DNA from: Maribellus sp. YY47
GTDB taxonomy: Bacteria > Bacteroidota > Bacteroidia > Bacteroidales > Prolixibacteraceae
NCBI RefSeq assembly: GCF_023111095.1
Contig: NZ_JALGYW010000012.1
Location: 109,432 to 173,431, forward strand
Length of the DNA: 64,000 bases
Direction: 5' to 3'
Part shown: positions 7,966-16,948 of the stretch, in pieces
Numbering within the stretch: the first letter of the stretch is position 1
Layout: the number at the start of each line of letters is the position of its first letter
Notes under the pieces: generated by a model
The model's database searches: none
What the model saw: only the letters and a program-made list of their open reading frames with translations
What the model was told of the DNA's origin: nothing
Translations under genes and position numbers: made by a program

Positions 7966-9468
7966 ATGAAACTACCATCATCGATCAAGAACTGGATTTC
8001 AATAGCGGGGGCTTTGCTGGCTGTTTTCAACCTGGCTTCCATCCTTTCCTTAATGATCCTGAATTATTTCTTCGGATTTGGGGGCTCTTACATTGGGCTG
8101 TTTATATACATTGTCCTCCCGGGATTTATGATCACCGGGCTAATTATGATCCCAATCGGGATGCGTATTTACAAACGAAGAGCAAGAAAAGCCGAGAAAG
8201 AAGGGAAACAGGTAAACTGGCCCATTATCGACTTTAACAACATTGCCACCCGAAATGCGTCCATCATATTTATTGTGGGGACTGTTTTCCTGCTTATTAT
8301 TTCTTCCATTGGAAGTTACGAAGCATTTCACTTAACCGAGTCGGTTGAATTTTGCGGAAAACTGTGTCACCAGGTAATGGAACCGGAATACACCACGTAT
8401 CACGGCTCGTCGCACGAAAGAGTAGCCTGTGTAGAATGCCACGTTGGTTCGGGAGCCAGCTGGTACGTGAAAAGTAAGCTTTCGGGCTTGTACCAGGTAT
8501 ATTCGGTGATGGCCAAAAAATATCCGCAGCCAATTCCAACACCTATTGCCAACTTACGTCCTGCACAGGAAACCTGCGAACAATGTCACTGGCCCGAAAA
8601 ATTTTATGACCGGAAACTGCGAATGAAACATTCGTTTCTTACCGACGAAGAGAATACCGAAGAAATCATTCACCTTCAGGTAAAAACAAGTACCCGTGAA
8701 ACAGCCAATGGACTTGAAAAAGGAATTCACCAGCATATCAGTCCCGACGTAAAAATTGAATACAAAGCAGTGGACGAGAAAAGGCAAGTCATTCCGTGGG
8801 TGAAATATACCAATACAAAAACCGGAGAAGTAAAGATTTACACCGACAGCGATAACTACTTGTCAGAAGCCCAGCTGGATTCACTGGAAACCAGGACAAT
8901 GGATTGTCTGGATTGCCACAACCGTCCGTCGCACAATTACAATGCTCCTCAGAATTTCATCGACAAATCGATGGCCGAAGGGAAAATATCCACAGAACTT
9001 CCGGCCATTAAAATGGCTGCGATGCTGGCTTTGTACCAGGACTATCCAACCAAAGACAGCGCTTTCTTCGCCATAAAAACTCAGGTTAACGAGTGGTTCG
9101 ATTCGAGCTACCCGGAAATAGCAGAATCTAAAAAAGAAGAAATTGCGAAGGCGATTCAGGAAATTCAGAATGGCTATGCCAACAACATATTTCCGTATAT
9201 GAAAGCCAGTTGGAAAGAATACCCCAACAACATTGGCCATATGGAATCAGACGGATGCTACCGTTGTCACAACAATCGTCATACGGCCGACAGCGGCGAA
9301 GTTATTTCAAAGGATTGTAACCTGTGTCATAATATTGTTGCTCAAGGCACTGCCGATACGTTGACTTATGCCAATTCGCAAAATCCGTTGACATTTGAAC
9401 ATCCCGTTGATATTGGTGATGTTTGGCAGGAAGAACTTTGCTCCTCTTGTCATTCTGCACTATATTAG
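7966..9468 (+). CDS. NapC/NirT-like seven-haem membrane cytochrome c
   Basis: The 500-residue product has hydrophobic segments at about residues 12-33, 45-68 and 103-126, followed by a periplasmic haem domain. The first site is CGKLCH at residues 130-135, a C-X3-CH motif, in the NapC-type context CHQVMEPEYTTYHGSSH. Six regular CxxCH sites follow (CVECH, CEQCH, CLDCH, CYRCH, CNLCH, CSSCH). NapC/NirT proteins oxidise menaquinol and feed periplasmic reductases or haem wires. Size and haem number resemble Geobacter ImcH. The gene has a 250-bp upstream gap, so it may have its own promoter, and is 90 bp before the c554-like gene. The acceptor is not identifiable here. Confidence 0.83.
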   Translation: MKLPSSIKNWISIAGALLAVFNLASILSLMILNYFFGFGGSYIGLFIYIVLPGFMITGLIMIPIGMRIYKRRARKAEKEGKQVNWPIIDFNNIATRNASIIFIVGTVFLLIISSIGSYEAFHLTESVEFCGKLCHQVMEPEYTTYHGSSHERVACVECHVGSGASWYVKSKLSGLYQVYSVMAKKYPQPIPTPIANLRPAQETCEQCHWPEKFYDRKLRMKHSFLTDEENTEEIIHLQVKTSTRETANGLEKGIHQHISPDVKIEYKAVDEKRQVIPWVKYTNTKTGEVKIYTDSDNYLSEAQLDSLETRTMDCLDCHNRPSHNYNAPQNFIDKSMAEGKISTELPAIKMAAMLALYQDYPTKDSAFFAIKTQVNEWFDSSYPEIAESKKEEIAKAIQEIQNGYANNIFPYMKASWKEYPNNIGHMESDGCYRCHNNRHTADSGEVISKDCNLCHNIVAQGTADTLTYANSQNPLTFEHPVDIGDVWQEELCSSCHSALY

Positions 9469-9558
9469 TAATGAATATAAATAAGCTAAAACAGCCATTC
9501 ATAAAACCAAATGGCATGTGATTTGAAATATTGAGTTAATCATTTAAATAGTAATGTT

Positions 9559-10062
9559 ATGGTAAAAAAATTATTGTTATTGATGGGACTGGCCCTTTTT
9601 ATCAGTTCTGTTTCATTTGCTCAGACGTACAAATACATCGGCGCCGCAAAGTGCAAGATGTGTCACAACAAACCTGAGAAAGGCGAACAATTCAACCAAT
9701 GGGCAGCAAGTAAGCACGCCAACGCCATGAAATCGCTGAAAGGTGACGAAGCTAATGATCCAACCTGTTTGAAATGTCATTCAACCGCAGGAAGCGTAGA
9801 CAAATCGTTATTAGCAGGTCTTACCGTTCAGGATGGTGTTTCTTGCGAATCGTGCCATGGCCCAGGTAGCATGTATAAAACGGCTGCCATAATGAAAAAC
9901 AAAGAGATGGCGCTTTCCAAAGGTATGACCGAGCCTAACGAAGCTACCTGCAAGGCTTGTCATCTTGGTGAAAAACCAGCAGGTCACGTGGCAGCTAAAA
10001 AACCTTGGAATTACGCTGAATTTGTAAAAGTTATTGCTCACGACGATCCAACAACCAAATAA
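9559..10062 (+). CDS. Tetrahaem cytochrome c554-like periplasmic protein
   Basis: The 167-residue product has a Sec signal (cleavage after SFAQ) and four haem motifs: CKMCH, CLKCH, CESCH and CKACH. The order (YIGAAKCKMCH, DPTCLKCHST, GVSCESCHGPG, EATCKACH) follows the cytochrome c554/c-prime family pattern. It is a soluble periplasmic electron carrier, probably reduced by the NapC-like protein encoded upstream. A strong terminator follows 24 bp after the stop, which closes the cytochrome cluster. Confidence 0.87.
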   Translation: MVKKLLLLMGLALFISSVSFAQTYKYIGAAKCKMCHNKPEKGEQFNQWAASKHANAMKSLKGDEANDPTCLKCHSTAGSVDKSLLAGLTVQDGVSCESCHGPGSMYKTAAIMKNKEMALSKGMTEPNEATCKACHLGEKPAGHVAAKKPWNYAEFVKVIAHDDPTTK

Positions 10063-10086
10063 AGGTTTGTTTTAACTTTATTCTTG

Positions 10087-10123
10087 AAAATTCCTTTGTT
10101 TTCCGGAACAAAGGAATTTTTTT
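10087..10123 (+). terminator. Rho-independent terminator closing the cytochrome cluster
   Basis: Arms AATTCCTTTGTT and AACAAAGGAATT enclose a six-base loop (TTCCGG) and are followed by a T run. This is one of the strongest hairpins in the window. Confidence 0.9.
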
Positions 10124-10217
10124 AATACCTGCTCACCAAACCAATTGTAGAATGAAATGGCTTGAATAAAATGCTTTTAACTATATTCAGCTCCTCTAAT
10201 AAATCCAAAATATTATC

Positions 10218-13200
10218 ATGAAAAAGTTTCTTTCATTTATCTTTTCAATGTTTTTTACCGGAATACTTCTGGTCATTTTTGCTATCGGCATAGCTTATGC
10301 TACGTTTATTGAAAACGACTACGGAACAATAACCGCAAAAATACTCATCTACAATTCCACCTGGTTTGAAATCCTGCTGACAATTCTCAGTATAAACCTG
10401 ATTGGCAGCGTTTTTAAATACAAATTGGTGAGCCGAAAAAAATGGACTGTGCTACTTTTTCATCTTTCATTTATTGTTATTCTGATCGGGGCAGCCATTA
10501 CCCGTTACTATGGTTTTGAAGGTTCGATGCACATCCGCGAAGGAGAATCATCCGACTTTATTGTTTCAGAAGCCAACTATGTAACCATTAAGGCAACATC
10601 GGGCAATGAAACAGTTGAGACCGAGAAAGAAATTAAATTTTCACCCTATACCGCTAATGCATTTTCGGAAAACATCGAAATCGGAGGACAAACCATTCAT
10701 GTTAAAAATGAGATTTTTATGCCTTCTGCCGCTGAGAATCTGGTGGTAGATCCCAACGGTCAGCCCATTGTTTCCCTGATCGCAATTTATAACGGATCCC
10801 GCACTGATTTTAGCTTGCACCAAGGCGATGTAAAATACTTTGGCCCGACTGCCATCGGTTTTGAAGCAAACTCAAAAGTCGACCTTCAACTTAAAATGGT
10901 AGACGGAAACATGCTTTTGACTTCATCCGATTCGTTGCTGGCCTCCGAAATGAGTGCAACATCACCTGAGCTTATTCCTGCCGACTCAGCGATAGCCATC
11001 AATAACCAAAAGGTATACACGTTCAAAGACCTGAATTTTGCAATGAAACAGTTTTTACAAAAAGGAAAAACGCAATTGGTTTATCAGCAGGCACAACGTG
11101 GAATGCCCACAAAAGACGCGATGAAAGTAACCATCACTTCGGGACAAGAAAGCAAAGAACTTGTGGTATACGGACAAAACGGAACGGTGGGAGACTTTTA
11201 TACAACACAGATCAACGGAACTGAAGTATCCATTTCATACGGATCAAAGATCATTCAACTCCCCTTCTCTATTTATTTGAAAGATTTTCAATTGGAACGT
11301 TATCCCGGATCCAACAGTCCGTCATCGTACGCCAGTGAAGTCGTACTGAAAGACGGAAGCTTTGAAATGCCCTACCGCATTTTCATGAACAATATTCTGA
11401 AACACAAAGGATTCCGCTTTTTCCAGTCGTCGTACGATACCGATGAAGAAGGTACCATCCTTTCGGTAAACAGCGATAAAGCCGGAACATCGGTAACTTA
11501 TTTCGGATACCTGATTATGGCCATTGGCATGCTGCTTACCCTTTTCAACAAAAACAGCCGCTTTAAAAGCCTGTTAAAAGCCTCGGCAAAACTCAGAGCC
11601 GAGCGCAAAAAATTGATGGTTACATTGATTGTCGGAATGCTACTTTCTGTCTCAGCGCATTCTCAAACGGCTACTACCAACATGAACAAAGACCATGTGA
11701 AAGCCTTTGACGAATTGTTGGTGCAAAGCCGCAAAGGACGTGTAGAACCGGTTTCGACCATTGCCTCTGAAATTTTAAGGAAAGTAGCCAAGAAAACCAG
11801 TTGGGAAGGATTGACGCCAACTGAAGTTTTTCTGGATATGCAGGCCAATCCCGAAAAATGGAAAAACATTCCAATCATTAAAGTAGCCAATCCTGAGCTT
11901 CGGAAAATGCTGGGTGAACAAGGTAAATATGCCAGCTTTAATTCCATCGTGGCTCCCCGCGAAATGGGCGGCTACAAACTGAACACGATGGTTCAGGAAG
12001 CTTATGCGAAAAAGAGCAATCAACGAAACAAACTCGACAAGGAAGTAATGAACGTTGATGAACGCGTAAACATTCTGATGCGTGTTTTTAACCAGGATTT
12101 TCTGAATGTTTTCCCGATTCCCGGCGACGACAACCACAAATGGGTATCGGTAAACGAAACTAGCGAAATGACCGCCGAACAAGCTGCATTTGCCAAACAG
12201 ACCATCGATAGCTACTTCGGTTCGGTTGTTAGTAACGATTGGGCAACGGCCAGCCAGCTGCTCAGCAATCTGAAAACCTACCAGGAAAAGTACGGGGCCA
12301 AAATTTCTCCGTCGTCAACCAAGGTTAAACTGGAAGTGCTGTACAACAAGCTCAACATATTTGGAAAGCTGTCAAAGATATTCATGTTTACGGGTCTTAT
12401 CCTTCTGGTTTTACAGCTGATTACCCTGTTTAATCCGAAGATTCAGATCAAATGGCTGAAAAACCTGGCCTTGATTTTCATTTTCATATTATTTGTGGCA
12501 GAATCGGCCGGTCTTGGCATTCGCTGGTACATTTCGGAACATGCCCCCTGGAGCAACGGTTACGAATCGATGGTGTTTATTAGTTGGGCAACTTGTTTGG
12601 GCGGACTTATTTTTGCCAAACGATCAGAGATCACGCTTTCGCTGACTTCGGTTCTGGCTGGTTTAACGCTGATGGTAGCCGGAATGAGCTGGATGAGTCC
12701 GGAGATTACGAACCTGGTTCCCGTGTTGCAATCATACTGGCTGATCGTTCATGTGGCCATTATCACTGCCAGCTACGGATTTCTGGGCATCAGCGCACTA
12801 CTCGGGTTCCTTAACCTGATCCTGATGATCTTTAAGAATAAAAACAATGCACAACGCATCAATCTTACCATTCGTGAACTGGTTAATATCATTCAGATTG
12901 CCCTCATCATTGGTGTTCTGATGCTGACGGTAGGTTCGTTTTTGGGAGGTGTTTGGGCCAACGAAAGCTGGGGCCGTTACTGGGGTTGGGATCCCAAAGA
13001 AACCTGGGCGCTGGTAACCGTAATCGTTTACACGTTTATAACACACATGCACCGTATTCCGGGTATGAGAGGTAATTTTGCGATGAGTACTGCCGCTGTG
13101 CTTGGCATCAGCTCAGTTTTGATGACTTATTTTGGTGTGAACTACTATTTGTCAGGACTGCATTCGTATGCACAAGGCGAACCCGCCCCTATTCCATCGG

Positions 13201-13298
13201 GAGTCTACATTGCAATTGTAGTGGTTGTCATCGTGGTAGTTGCGGCCTATATGGCGGAAAAAGCAAAGCCGACACCTGCTGAAGAGCTGGAAGAATAA
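10218..13298 (+). CDS. ccsBA: Fused ResB-CcsA system II cytochrome c maturation protein
   Basis: The 1026-residue product attaches haem to CxxCH motifs of exported apocytochromes (system II). Residues 1 to about 460 are ResB/CcsB-like: three N-terminal helices, a large periplasmic domain, then a fourth helix near TYFGYLIMAIGMLLTLF. A second hydrophobic segment (LMVTLIVGMLLSVSAHS) leads into another periplasmic region. Residues from about 710 are CcsA/CcmC-like, with the haem-handling tryptophan-rich motif WGRYWGWDPKETWAL near residue 917 and conserved His residues (IVHVAIITAS, THMHRIPG, GLHSY). Fusion into one chain is normal in Bacteroidota. Placement directly after the cytochrome cluster explains how its many haem sites are filled. 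Confidence 0.92.
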   Translation: MKKFLSFIFSMFFTGILLVIFAIGIAYATFIENDYGTITAKILIYNSTWFEILLTILSINLIGSVFKYKLVSRKKWTVLLFHLSFIVILIGAAITRYYGFEGSMHIREGESSDFIVSEANYVTIKATSGNETVETEKEIKFSPYTANAFSENIEIGGQTIHVKNEIFMPSAAENLVVDPNGQPIVSLIAIYNGSRTDFSLHQGDVKYFGPTAIGFEANSKVDLQLKMVDGNMLLTSSDSLLASEMSATSPELIPADSAIAINNQKVYTFKDLNFAMKQFLQKGKTQLVYQQAQRGMPTKDAMKVTITSGQESKELVVYGQNGTVGDFYTTQINGTEVSISYGSKIIQLPFSIYLKDFQLERYPGSNSPSSYASEVVLKDGSFEMPYRIFMNNILKHKGFRFFQSSYDTDEEGTILSVNSDKAGTSVTYFGYLIMAIGMLLTLFNKNSRFKSLLKASAKLRAERKKLMVTLIVGMLLSVSAHSQTATTNMNKDHVKAFDELLVQSRKGRVEPVSTIASEILRKVAKKTSWEGLTPTEVFLDMQANPEKWKNIPIIKVANPELRKMLGEQGKYASFNSIVAPREMGGYKLNTMVQEAYAKKSNQRNKLDKEVMNVDERVNILMRVFNQDFLNVFPIPGDDNHKWVSVNETSEMTAEQAAFAKQTIDSYFGSVVSNDWATASQLLSNLKTYQEKYGAKISPSSTKVKLEVLYNKLNIFGKLSKIFMFTGLILLVLQLITLFNPKIQIKWLKNLALIFIFILFVAESAGLGIRWYISEHAPWSNGYESMVFISWATCLGGLIFAKRSEITLSLTSVLAGLTLMVAGMSWMSPEITNLVPVLQSYWLIVHVAIITASYGFLGISALLGFLNLILMIFKNKNNAQRINLTIRELVNIIQIALIIGVLMLTVGSFLGGVWANESWGRYWGWDPKETWALVTVIVYTFITHMHRIPGMRGNFAMSTAAVLGISSVLMTYFGVNYYLSGLHSYAQGEPAPIPSGVYIAIVVVVIVVVAAYMAEKAKPTPAEELEE

Positions 13299-13319
13299 AA
13301 TATAGGATTTCATATAAGG

Positions 13320-13360
13320 AAGACCACTCTGATCTTGTATTGGGGTGGTCTTATTTTTTT
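13320..13360 (+). terminator. Rho-independent terminator after ccsBA
   Basis: Arms AAGACCAC and GTGGTCTT enclose a 17-nt loop and are followed by ATTTTTTT. It lies between ccsBA and the convergent T9SS protein gene and overlaps the latter's last codons, acting for the plus strand. Confidence 0.75.
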
Positions 13361-14835
13361 ATCAGTTTTCCCGAATAAACCGTTTCGTTGTCGTGCCGTA
13401 CTTCCAGGATATAAAATCCTGAAGTCAACCGGGAAACATCCATCGTTAAGCGGCTTGTGATTTGAGTTTGGTGAACAACTCTTCCAGCCAAATCATACAA
13501 CACACAAGAAGCCACATCCTGAAAACCGGTTTCGATGTTCAAAAAATCAGAAACAGGATTTGGATAAACGCGCACAGTTGAAGTCTCAATATCATTCGTT
13601 CCGGTAGGCCAATCGGTGGAAAAATAATAGGCAGTCAATCCGGCATCGGTCCATGCATTATTTTGTAGAATCGACTTTTCAATGCGTTCACATACAATAC
13701 TGTCGATTACTACCATCGGCACAAAAGCATCCAGAAAATCGGCATGCAGCACCTCATCGATCGTATAAAAATGATTCGTCAGATAAAGCGCCTTTCTTTT
13801 GTCCAACCACTGCCCGTTCCAATCCTGACTAACCACCGTTTGAAGCTCTCCTCCACTTACAGTATGATCGTAAACCAACCTGGTATCCTCCAACCATCCA
13901 TCAGAATCGTATTCCCAATTATAGTATGTTTCACTTTTCAATTGACCATTTTCATCGTAACTATTTTCCTGCTTACGATCTTCAACAAACTGTCCTTCCT
14001 GCCAGCCTTTCACAAACTCGGTGATGATTACCAACCGGTTGGAATCGTTGTAATCGTAGGTGAGGTAATATTTCCGGGTTGAAATACCGTCGTAATCTTC
14101 ATAATCGTAACCGGTTTCCTGAACCACATTTCCTAGAGTATCACGCGTATATTCAATGTAAAAATAGGTGGCCCACCTATCGTCGAAAGGATCACGTTTC
14201 TGTGAATAAACATGGGTAAGCTGCCCGATAGAATCATAGGTGTACTTTGTCCGGTCCAGTTCTTCCCATGTTTCAATCTCATCAATCTTTTGGCGTCTTT
14301 GAGTATACCGAAGAAGCTCGTTTTCATAAATGTATTGCGTTTGAATATATCGCTTGTAATTTCCAACTACATATTCCTGGTATTCGGTCGAATCCAATCG
14401 TCCGTTCGTTCCAAAAAAATAGTAGTTCGCCTGCTCGGTCTTCCAACGCCAGTTTTCGGTATTCCAACTGTAATAACGAAGTATCATTTCACTCCCGTCA
14501 GCGTTAGCGTCGAAACGCATTTTTTCGGTATTTTCTACTGTTTGTGTTTCATCCTGCCAGTCTGATACCACAATACTATCCAGCTTTAAATATTCCGACG
14601 CGCTTTTTAGAAATGTTTTGGGAGACACCGTCAAATTATTAAGCAATCCGGTAAGCTCTTGCGGTCTTTCCAAGCGTAAAAAATCACGTTGCAATTGATT
14701 TTTACCCGGGAAAGTATCGATTTCCAAAACATGCGAATGCTCGGGAACAGGAAGTGTTCTGACCGAATCAAGCTGCGCCCGGCCTTCAAATGCCAAGCCC
14801 AAAACAAGTAAAAAAAAGATATATCGAAACTTCAT
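13351..14835 (-). CDS. T9SS-sorted extracellular protein with YD-like repeats
   Basis: The 494-residue form starts at the ATG at 14835, because this gives a clean Sec signal (MKFRYIFFLLVLGLAFEGRA); an upstream extension to 14934 would bury the signal. The middle contains repeats of the type YTYDSIGQLTHVY and NSYDENGQLKSETYY, which resemble the YD/RHS beta-hairpin repeats. The C-terminal 75 residues form a type A T9SS sorting domain (VRVYPNPVSDFLNIE ... GFYILEV ... YSGKLIKK), so the protein is exported across the outer membrane by the type IX machinery. Function is otherwise unknown. It faces ccsBA convergently and is divergent from the Moco operon. Confidence 0.85.
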   Translation of the reverse strand: MKFRYIFFLLVLGLAFEGRAQLDSVRTLPVPEHSHVLEIDTFPGKNQLQRDFLRLERPQELTGLLNNLTVSPKTFLKSASEYLKLDSIVVSDWQDETQTVENTEKMRFDANADGSEMILRYYSWNTENWRWKTEQANYYFFGTNGRLDSTEYQEYVVGNYKRYIQTQYIYENELLRYTQRRQKIDEIETWEELDRTKYTYDSIGQLTHVYSQKRDPFDDRWATYFYIEYTRDTLGNVVQETGYDYEDYDGISTRKYYLTYDYNDSNRLVIITEFVKGWQEGQFVEDRKQENSYDENGQLKSETYYNWEYDSDGWLEDTRLVYDHTVSGGELQTVVSQDWNGQWLDKRKALYLTNHFYTIDEVLHADFLDAFVPMVVIDSIVCERIEKSILQNNAWTDAGLTAYYFSTDWPTGTNDIETSTVRVYPNPVSDFLNIETGFQDVASCVLYDLAGRVVHQTQITSRLTMDVSRLTSGFYILEVRHDNETVYSGKLIKK

Positions 14836-15017
14836 ATTCTTCCAAATCAAATTGAATTCAAATATAGCTATTTGCCATTCTATTTCTTTACTTATGAAAG
14901 GACCGAATTTTCTCTTCAAGCCTATATGGTTCATTGATAATCAAATTGTCAGGAATAATCAAGTATATGTTTCTCTGCACACCGGCCACGACATATCTAA
15001 TTATCTATATTCTTTAT

Positions 15018-15025
15018 TATATTTG
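15018..15025 (+). promoter_or_regulatory. Bacteroides-type -7 promoter element (TATATTTG)
   Basis: TATATTTG matches the Bacteroidota -7 consensus TAnnTTTG. It lies about 11 bp before the putative Moco aptamer, so transcription would start at the 5' edge of that RNA. A clear -33 TTTG was not found at 19-21 bp upstream, so support rests on the -7 element and position. Confidence 0.5.
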
Positions 15026-15035
15026 CAGCACAATT

Positions 15036-15151
15036 GATCTCCGAGCCTTTGCGCCTAAAACAAAGTCATGGCGTCTGGGCCGATGGGATGTCCCGGAAAC
15101 AGGTCATCCTCCCGCATTCCCCGGAATTGGGAATAAATTGGAAAGGAGACG
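15036..15151 (+). promoter_or_regulatory. Moco RNA motif-like riboswitch aptamer upstream of Moco operon
   Basis: This untranslated leader precedes five molybdenum cofactor genes. It shows elements I recall from the Moco RNA motif (first described upstream of E. coli moaA): CTCCG near the 5' side (15039-15043), CTCCCGCAT (15109-15117) and TTGGAAAGG (15138-15146) near the 3' side. Pairings that can be drawn are an outer stem TCTCC/GGAGA (15038-15042 with 15145-15149), CGCC/GGCG (15052-15055 with 15070-15073), GGATG/CATCC (15086-15090 with 15105-15109) and a perfect ATTCCC/GGGAAT hairpin (15116-15121 with 15129-15134). The motif typically represses Moco synthesis genes when the cofactor is abundant. 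Identification is by eye; a covariance search would decide it. Confidence 0.72.
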
Positions 15152-15157
15152 AGTCTT

Positions 15158-15179
15158 TTACACATCTGCTGTTGTGTAA
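15158..15179 (+). promoter_or_regulatory. Hairpin between aptamer and first Moco gene (possible expression platform)
   Basis: TTACACA and TGTGTAA form a seven-base-pair stem with an eight-base loop. It follows the aptamer by seven bases and lies 49 bp before the first start codon. It has no strong T run, so it would more likely affect translation or RNA stability than terminate transcription. A GGAG sequence precedes the first start codon at 15229, which is unusual in this genome and could be what is sequestered. Confidence 0.35.
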
Positions 15180-15228
15180 CTCTTTGCTTTCCACAATATT
15201 TTTAAGTTAATTTGGTAAAAAGGAGCGA

Positions 15229-15780
15229 ATGATCATTTCCTCTGTCGATAATAAAATTGCATTGCCCAACCTGCTGCTGATTGCAGGCAACGGACGTAAC
15301 GTAGGAAAAACCTTTCTTACCTGCAGTATTATCAACCAGCTTTCGAAGCAAACAACCGTGTGTGGACTAAAAATTACGCCACATTTTCACTTGCACAACA
15401 AGGAAGATATTCTTTTCAAAAACAACGATATTGTTATTCTTGAAGAAAAACATCACACGCAAAAAGACAGTTCACTGATGCTTCAGGCCGGCGCCCAACG
15501 TGTTCTTTTTGTAATGACAAAAAAGGATGCACTGGGTGAATCGCTGACACACCTTTTACCTTTTTTACCCGACGACGCCATTGTTTGTGAATCGGGCGGA
15601 TTACATAAATACGTGAAACCGGGACTTTTTCTCTTTGTGAATTTGGAAGACAGGGAAATTCAAAAGAAGCATTTATTGGACTACAAACCGGTTTTCGTTC
15701 ACAACACGGGAAAAAATTTTGATCTCGATATAAACAGAATAGAATTTTCAGACCACGAGTTTAAGCTAAAACATGAATAA
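15229..15780 (+). CDS. MobB-like P-loop protein of molybdenum cofactor synthesis
   Basis: The 183-residue product has a Walker A motif GNGRNVGKT at residues 21-29 following the strand NLLLIAG, as in MobB, the GTP-binding adaptor for molybdopterin guanine dinucleotide synthesis. The second half departs from MobB of E. coli and contains LESGGLHKYVKPG-like sequence, so assignment rests on the P-loop, size and operon. An AAAAAGGAGCGA ribosome-binding sequence precedes the ATG. It overlaps the next gene by eight bases (ATGAATAA), which indicates translational coupling to moeA. Confidence 0.7.
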   Translation: MIISSVDNKIALPNLLLIAGNGRNVGKTFLTCSIINQLSKQTTVCGLKITPHFHLHNKEDILFKNNDIVILEEKHHTQKDSSLMLQAGAQRVLFVMTKKDALGESLTHLLPFLPDDAIVCESGGLHKYVKPGLFLFVNLEDREIQKKHLLDYKPVFVHNTGKNFDLDINRIEFSDHEFKLKHE

Positions 15781-16948
15781 GTTTGACGAAATACTATCAA
15801 CAATAAAACAACTTCCAAAAGTATTCGAGACCGAAGAAATTGCTTTGGAAGATGCTTACAACAGGGTGTTGCGCGAAGATGTGCGGGCAGATATGAATAT
15901 GCCGCCCTTTCACAAATCGGCAATGGATGGCTATGCCTGTCATATCGATGATATTGCTAATGAACTGGAAGTACTGGAAGTAATCCAGGCAGGAATGATG
16001 CCAACCCAACAAGTAGGTCGTAATCAATGCTCAAAAATTATGACAGGCGCTGCTGTTCCCGATGGTTGCGATTGTGTTTTTAAAGTGGAAGATTCGGAAG
16101 CAATCAATGAAAAAACGGTTCGCTGCATCAATCCACGAACAGCCCGAAACATTTGTTACATTGGGGAAAACTACCGCCAGGGAGACATTTTGATAAAAGA
16201 AGGAACAATGGTAAGTGTTCCGCAAATGGCGGTGTTGGCCGGGGCAGGATATGCAAAAGTAAAAGTTTCGGTGCGCCCGAAAATAACAGTGATTGCTACA
16301 GGTAGCGAACTGGTGAAACCTGAAGAAAAGCCACAACCGGGTCAGATCAGAAACAGCAATTCGAGCCAGGTGATCACACAACTTCGAAAAATGAACCTCG
16401 AAGTGGTGCAGAACCTCCAGCTGAAAGACGATTATGAACTACTAACGCAAACGTTCAACGAAGCACTGGGAAACTCTGACATCGTAATATTTACAGGTGG
16501 TGCTTCAGTGGGCGATTTCGATTTTATTCCTGAAATTTTAAAGGAACAGGGATTCAAAATATTTTGGGACCGCACAGGCTTTAAACCTGGCAATCCGATG
16601 ACCTTCTCGCAAAAGGGAAATAAATTTGTTATCGGACTATCCGGAAACCCGGTCTCATCACTGGTGCAGTTCGAATTACTGGCGAAACCAGCTATTTACC
16701 AACTGATGGGAGCCAACTACGCTCCTACCCGAATTCTGGCGAAACTGAATTTTGATTTCCAACGAAAAAAAGCAGACCGGCTGGCCATTGTACCTGTTTT
16801 TTTCAATGAAGAAGGTTTGATTGAAGAAATACCTTTTCACGGCTCGGCACATATCAATGCACTTATTTCGGCTACAGCCTTAATGGAAATACCGTTGGGA
16901 ACAAACACGATTAATAAAGGCGAAACTGTTTATGTTAGACCGCTTTAA
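15773..16948 (+). CDS. moeA: MoeA, molybdopterin molybdenumtransferase
   Basis: The 391-residue product matches MoeA in length and domain order. Visible signatures are MPPFHKSAMDGYACH near residue 45 (MoeA domain II/I), the TGAAVPDGCDCVFKVED segment near residue 92, TVIATGSELV near residue 177, and the molybdopterin-binding signature TGGASVGDFDF with the D-rich loop. GLSGNPVSSLVQFELL is the family's GNPVSxxxxFxxF motif. It inserts molybdenum (or tungsten) into adenylylated molybdopterin. It overlaps the upstream gene by eight bases and the downstream moaA by 17 bases. Confidence 0.93.
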   Translation: MNKFDEILSTIKQLPKVFETEEIALEDAYNRVLREDVRADMNMPPFHKSAMDGYACHIDDIANELEVLEVIQAGMMPTQQVGRNQCSKIMTGAAVPDGCDCVFKVEDSEAINEKTVRCINPRTARNICYIGENYRQGDILIKEGTMVSVPQMAVLAGAGYAKVKVSVRPKITVIATGSELVKPEEKPQPGQIRNSNSSQVITQLRKMNLEVVQNLQLKDDYELLTQTFNEALGNSDIVIFTGGASVGDFDFIPEILKEQGFKIFWDRTGFKPGNPMTFSQKGNKFVIGLSGNPVSSLVQFELLAKPAIYQLMGANYAPTRILAKLNFDFQRKKADRLAIVPVFFNEEGLIEEIPFHGSAHINALISATALMEIPLGTNTINKGETVYVRPL

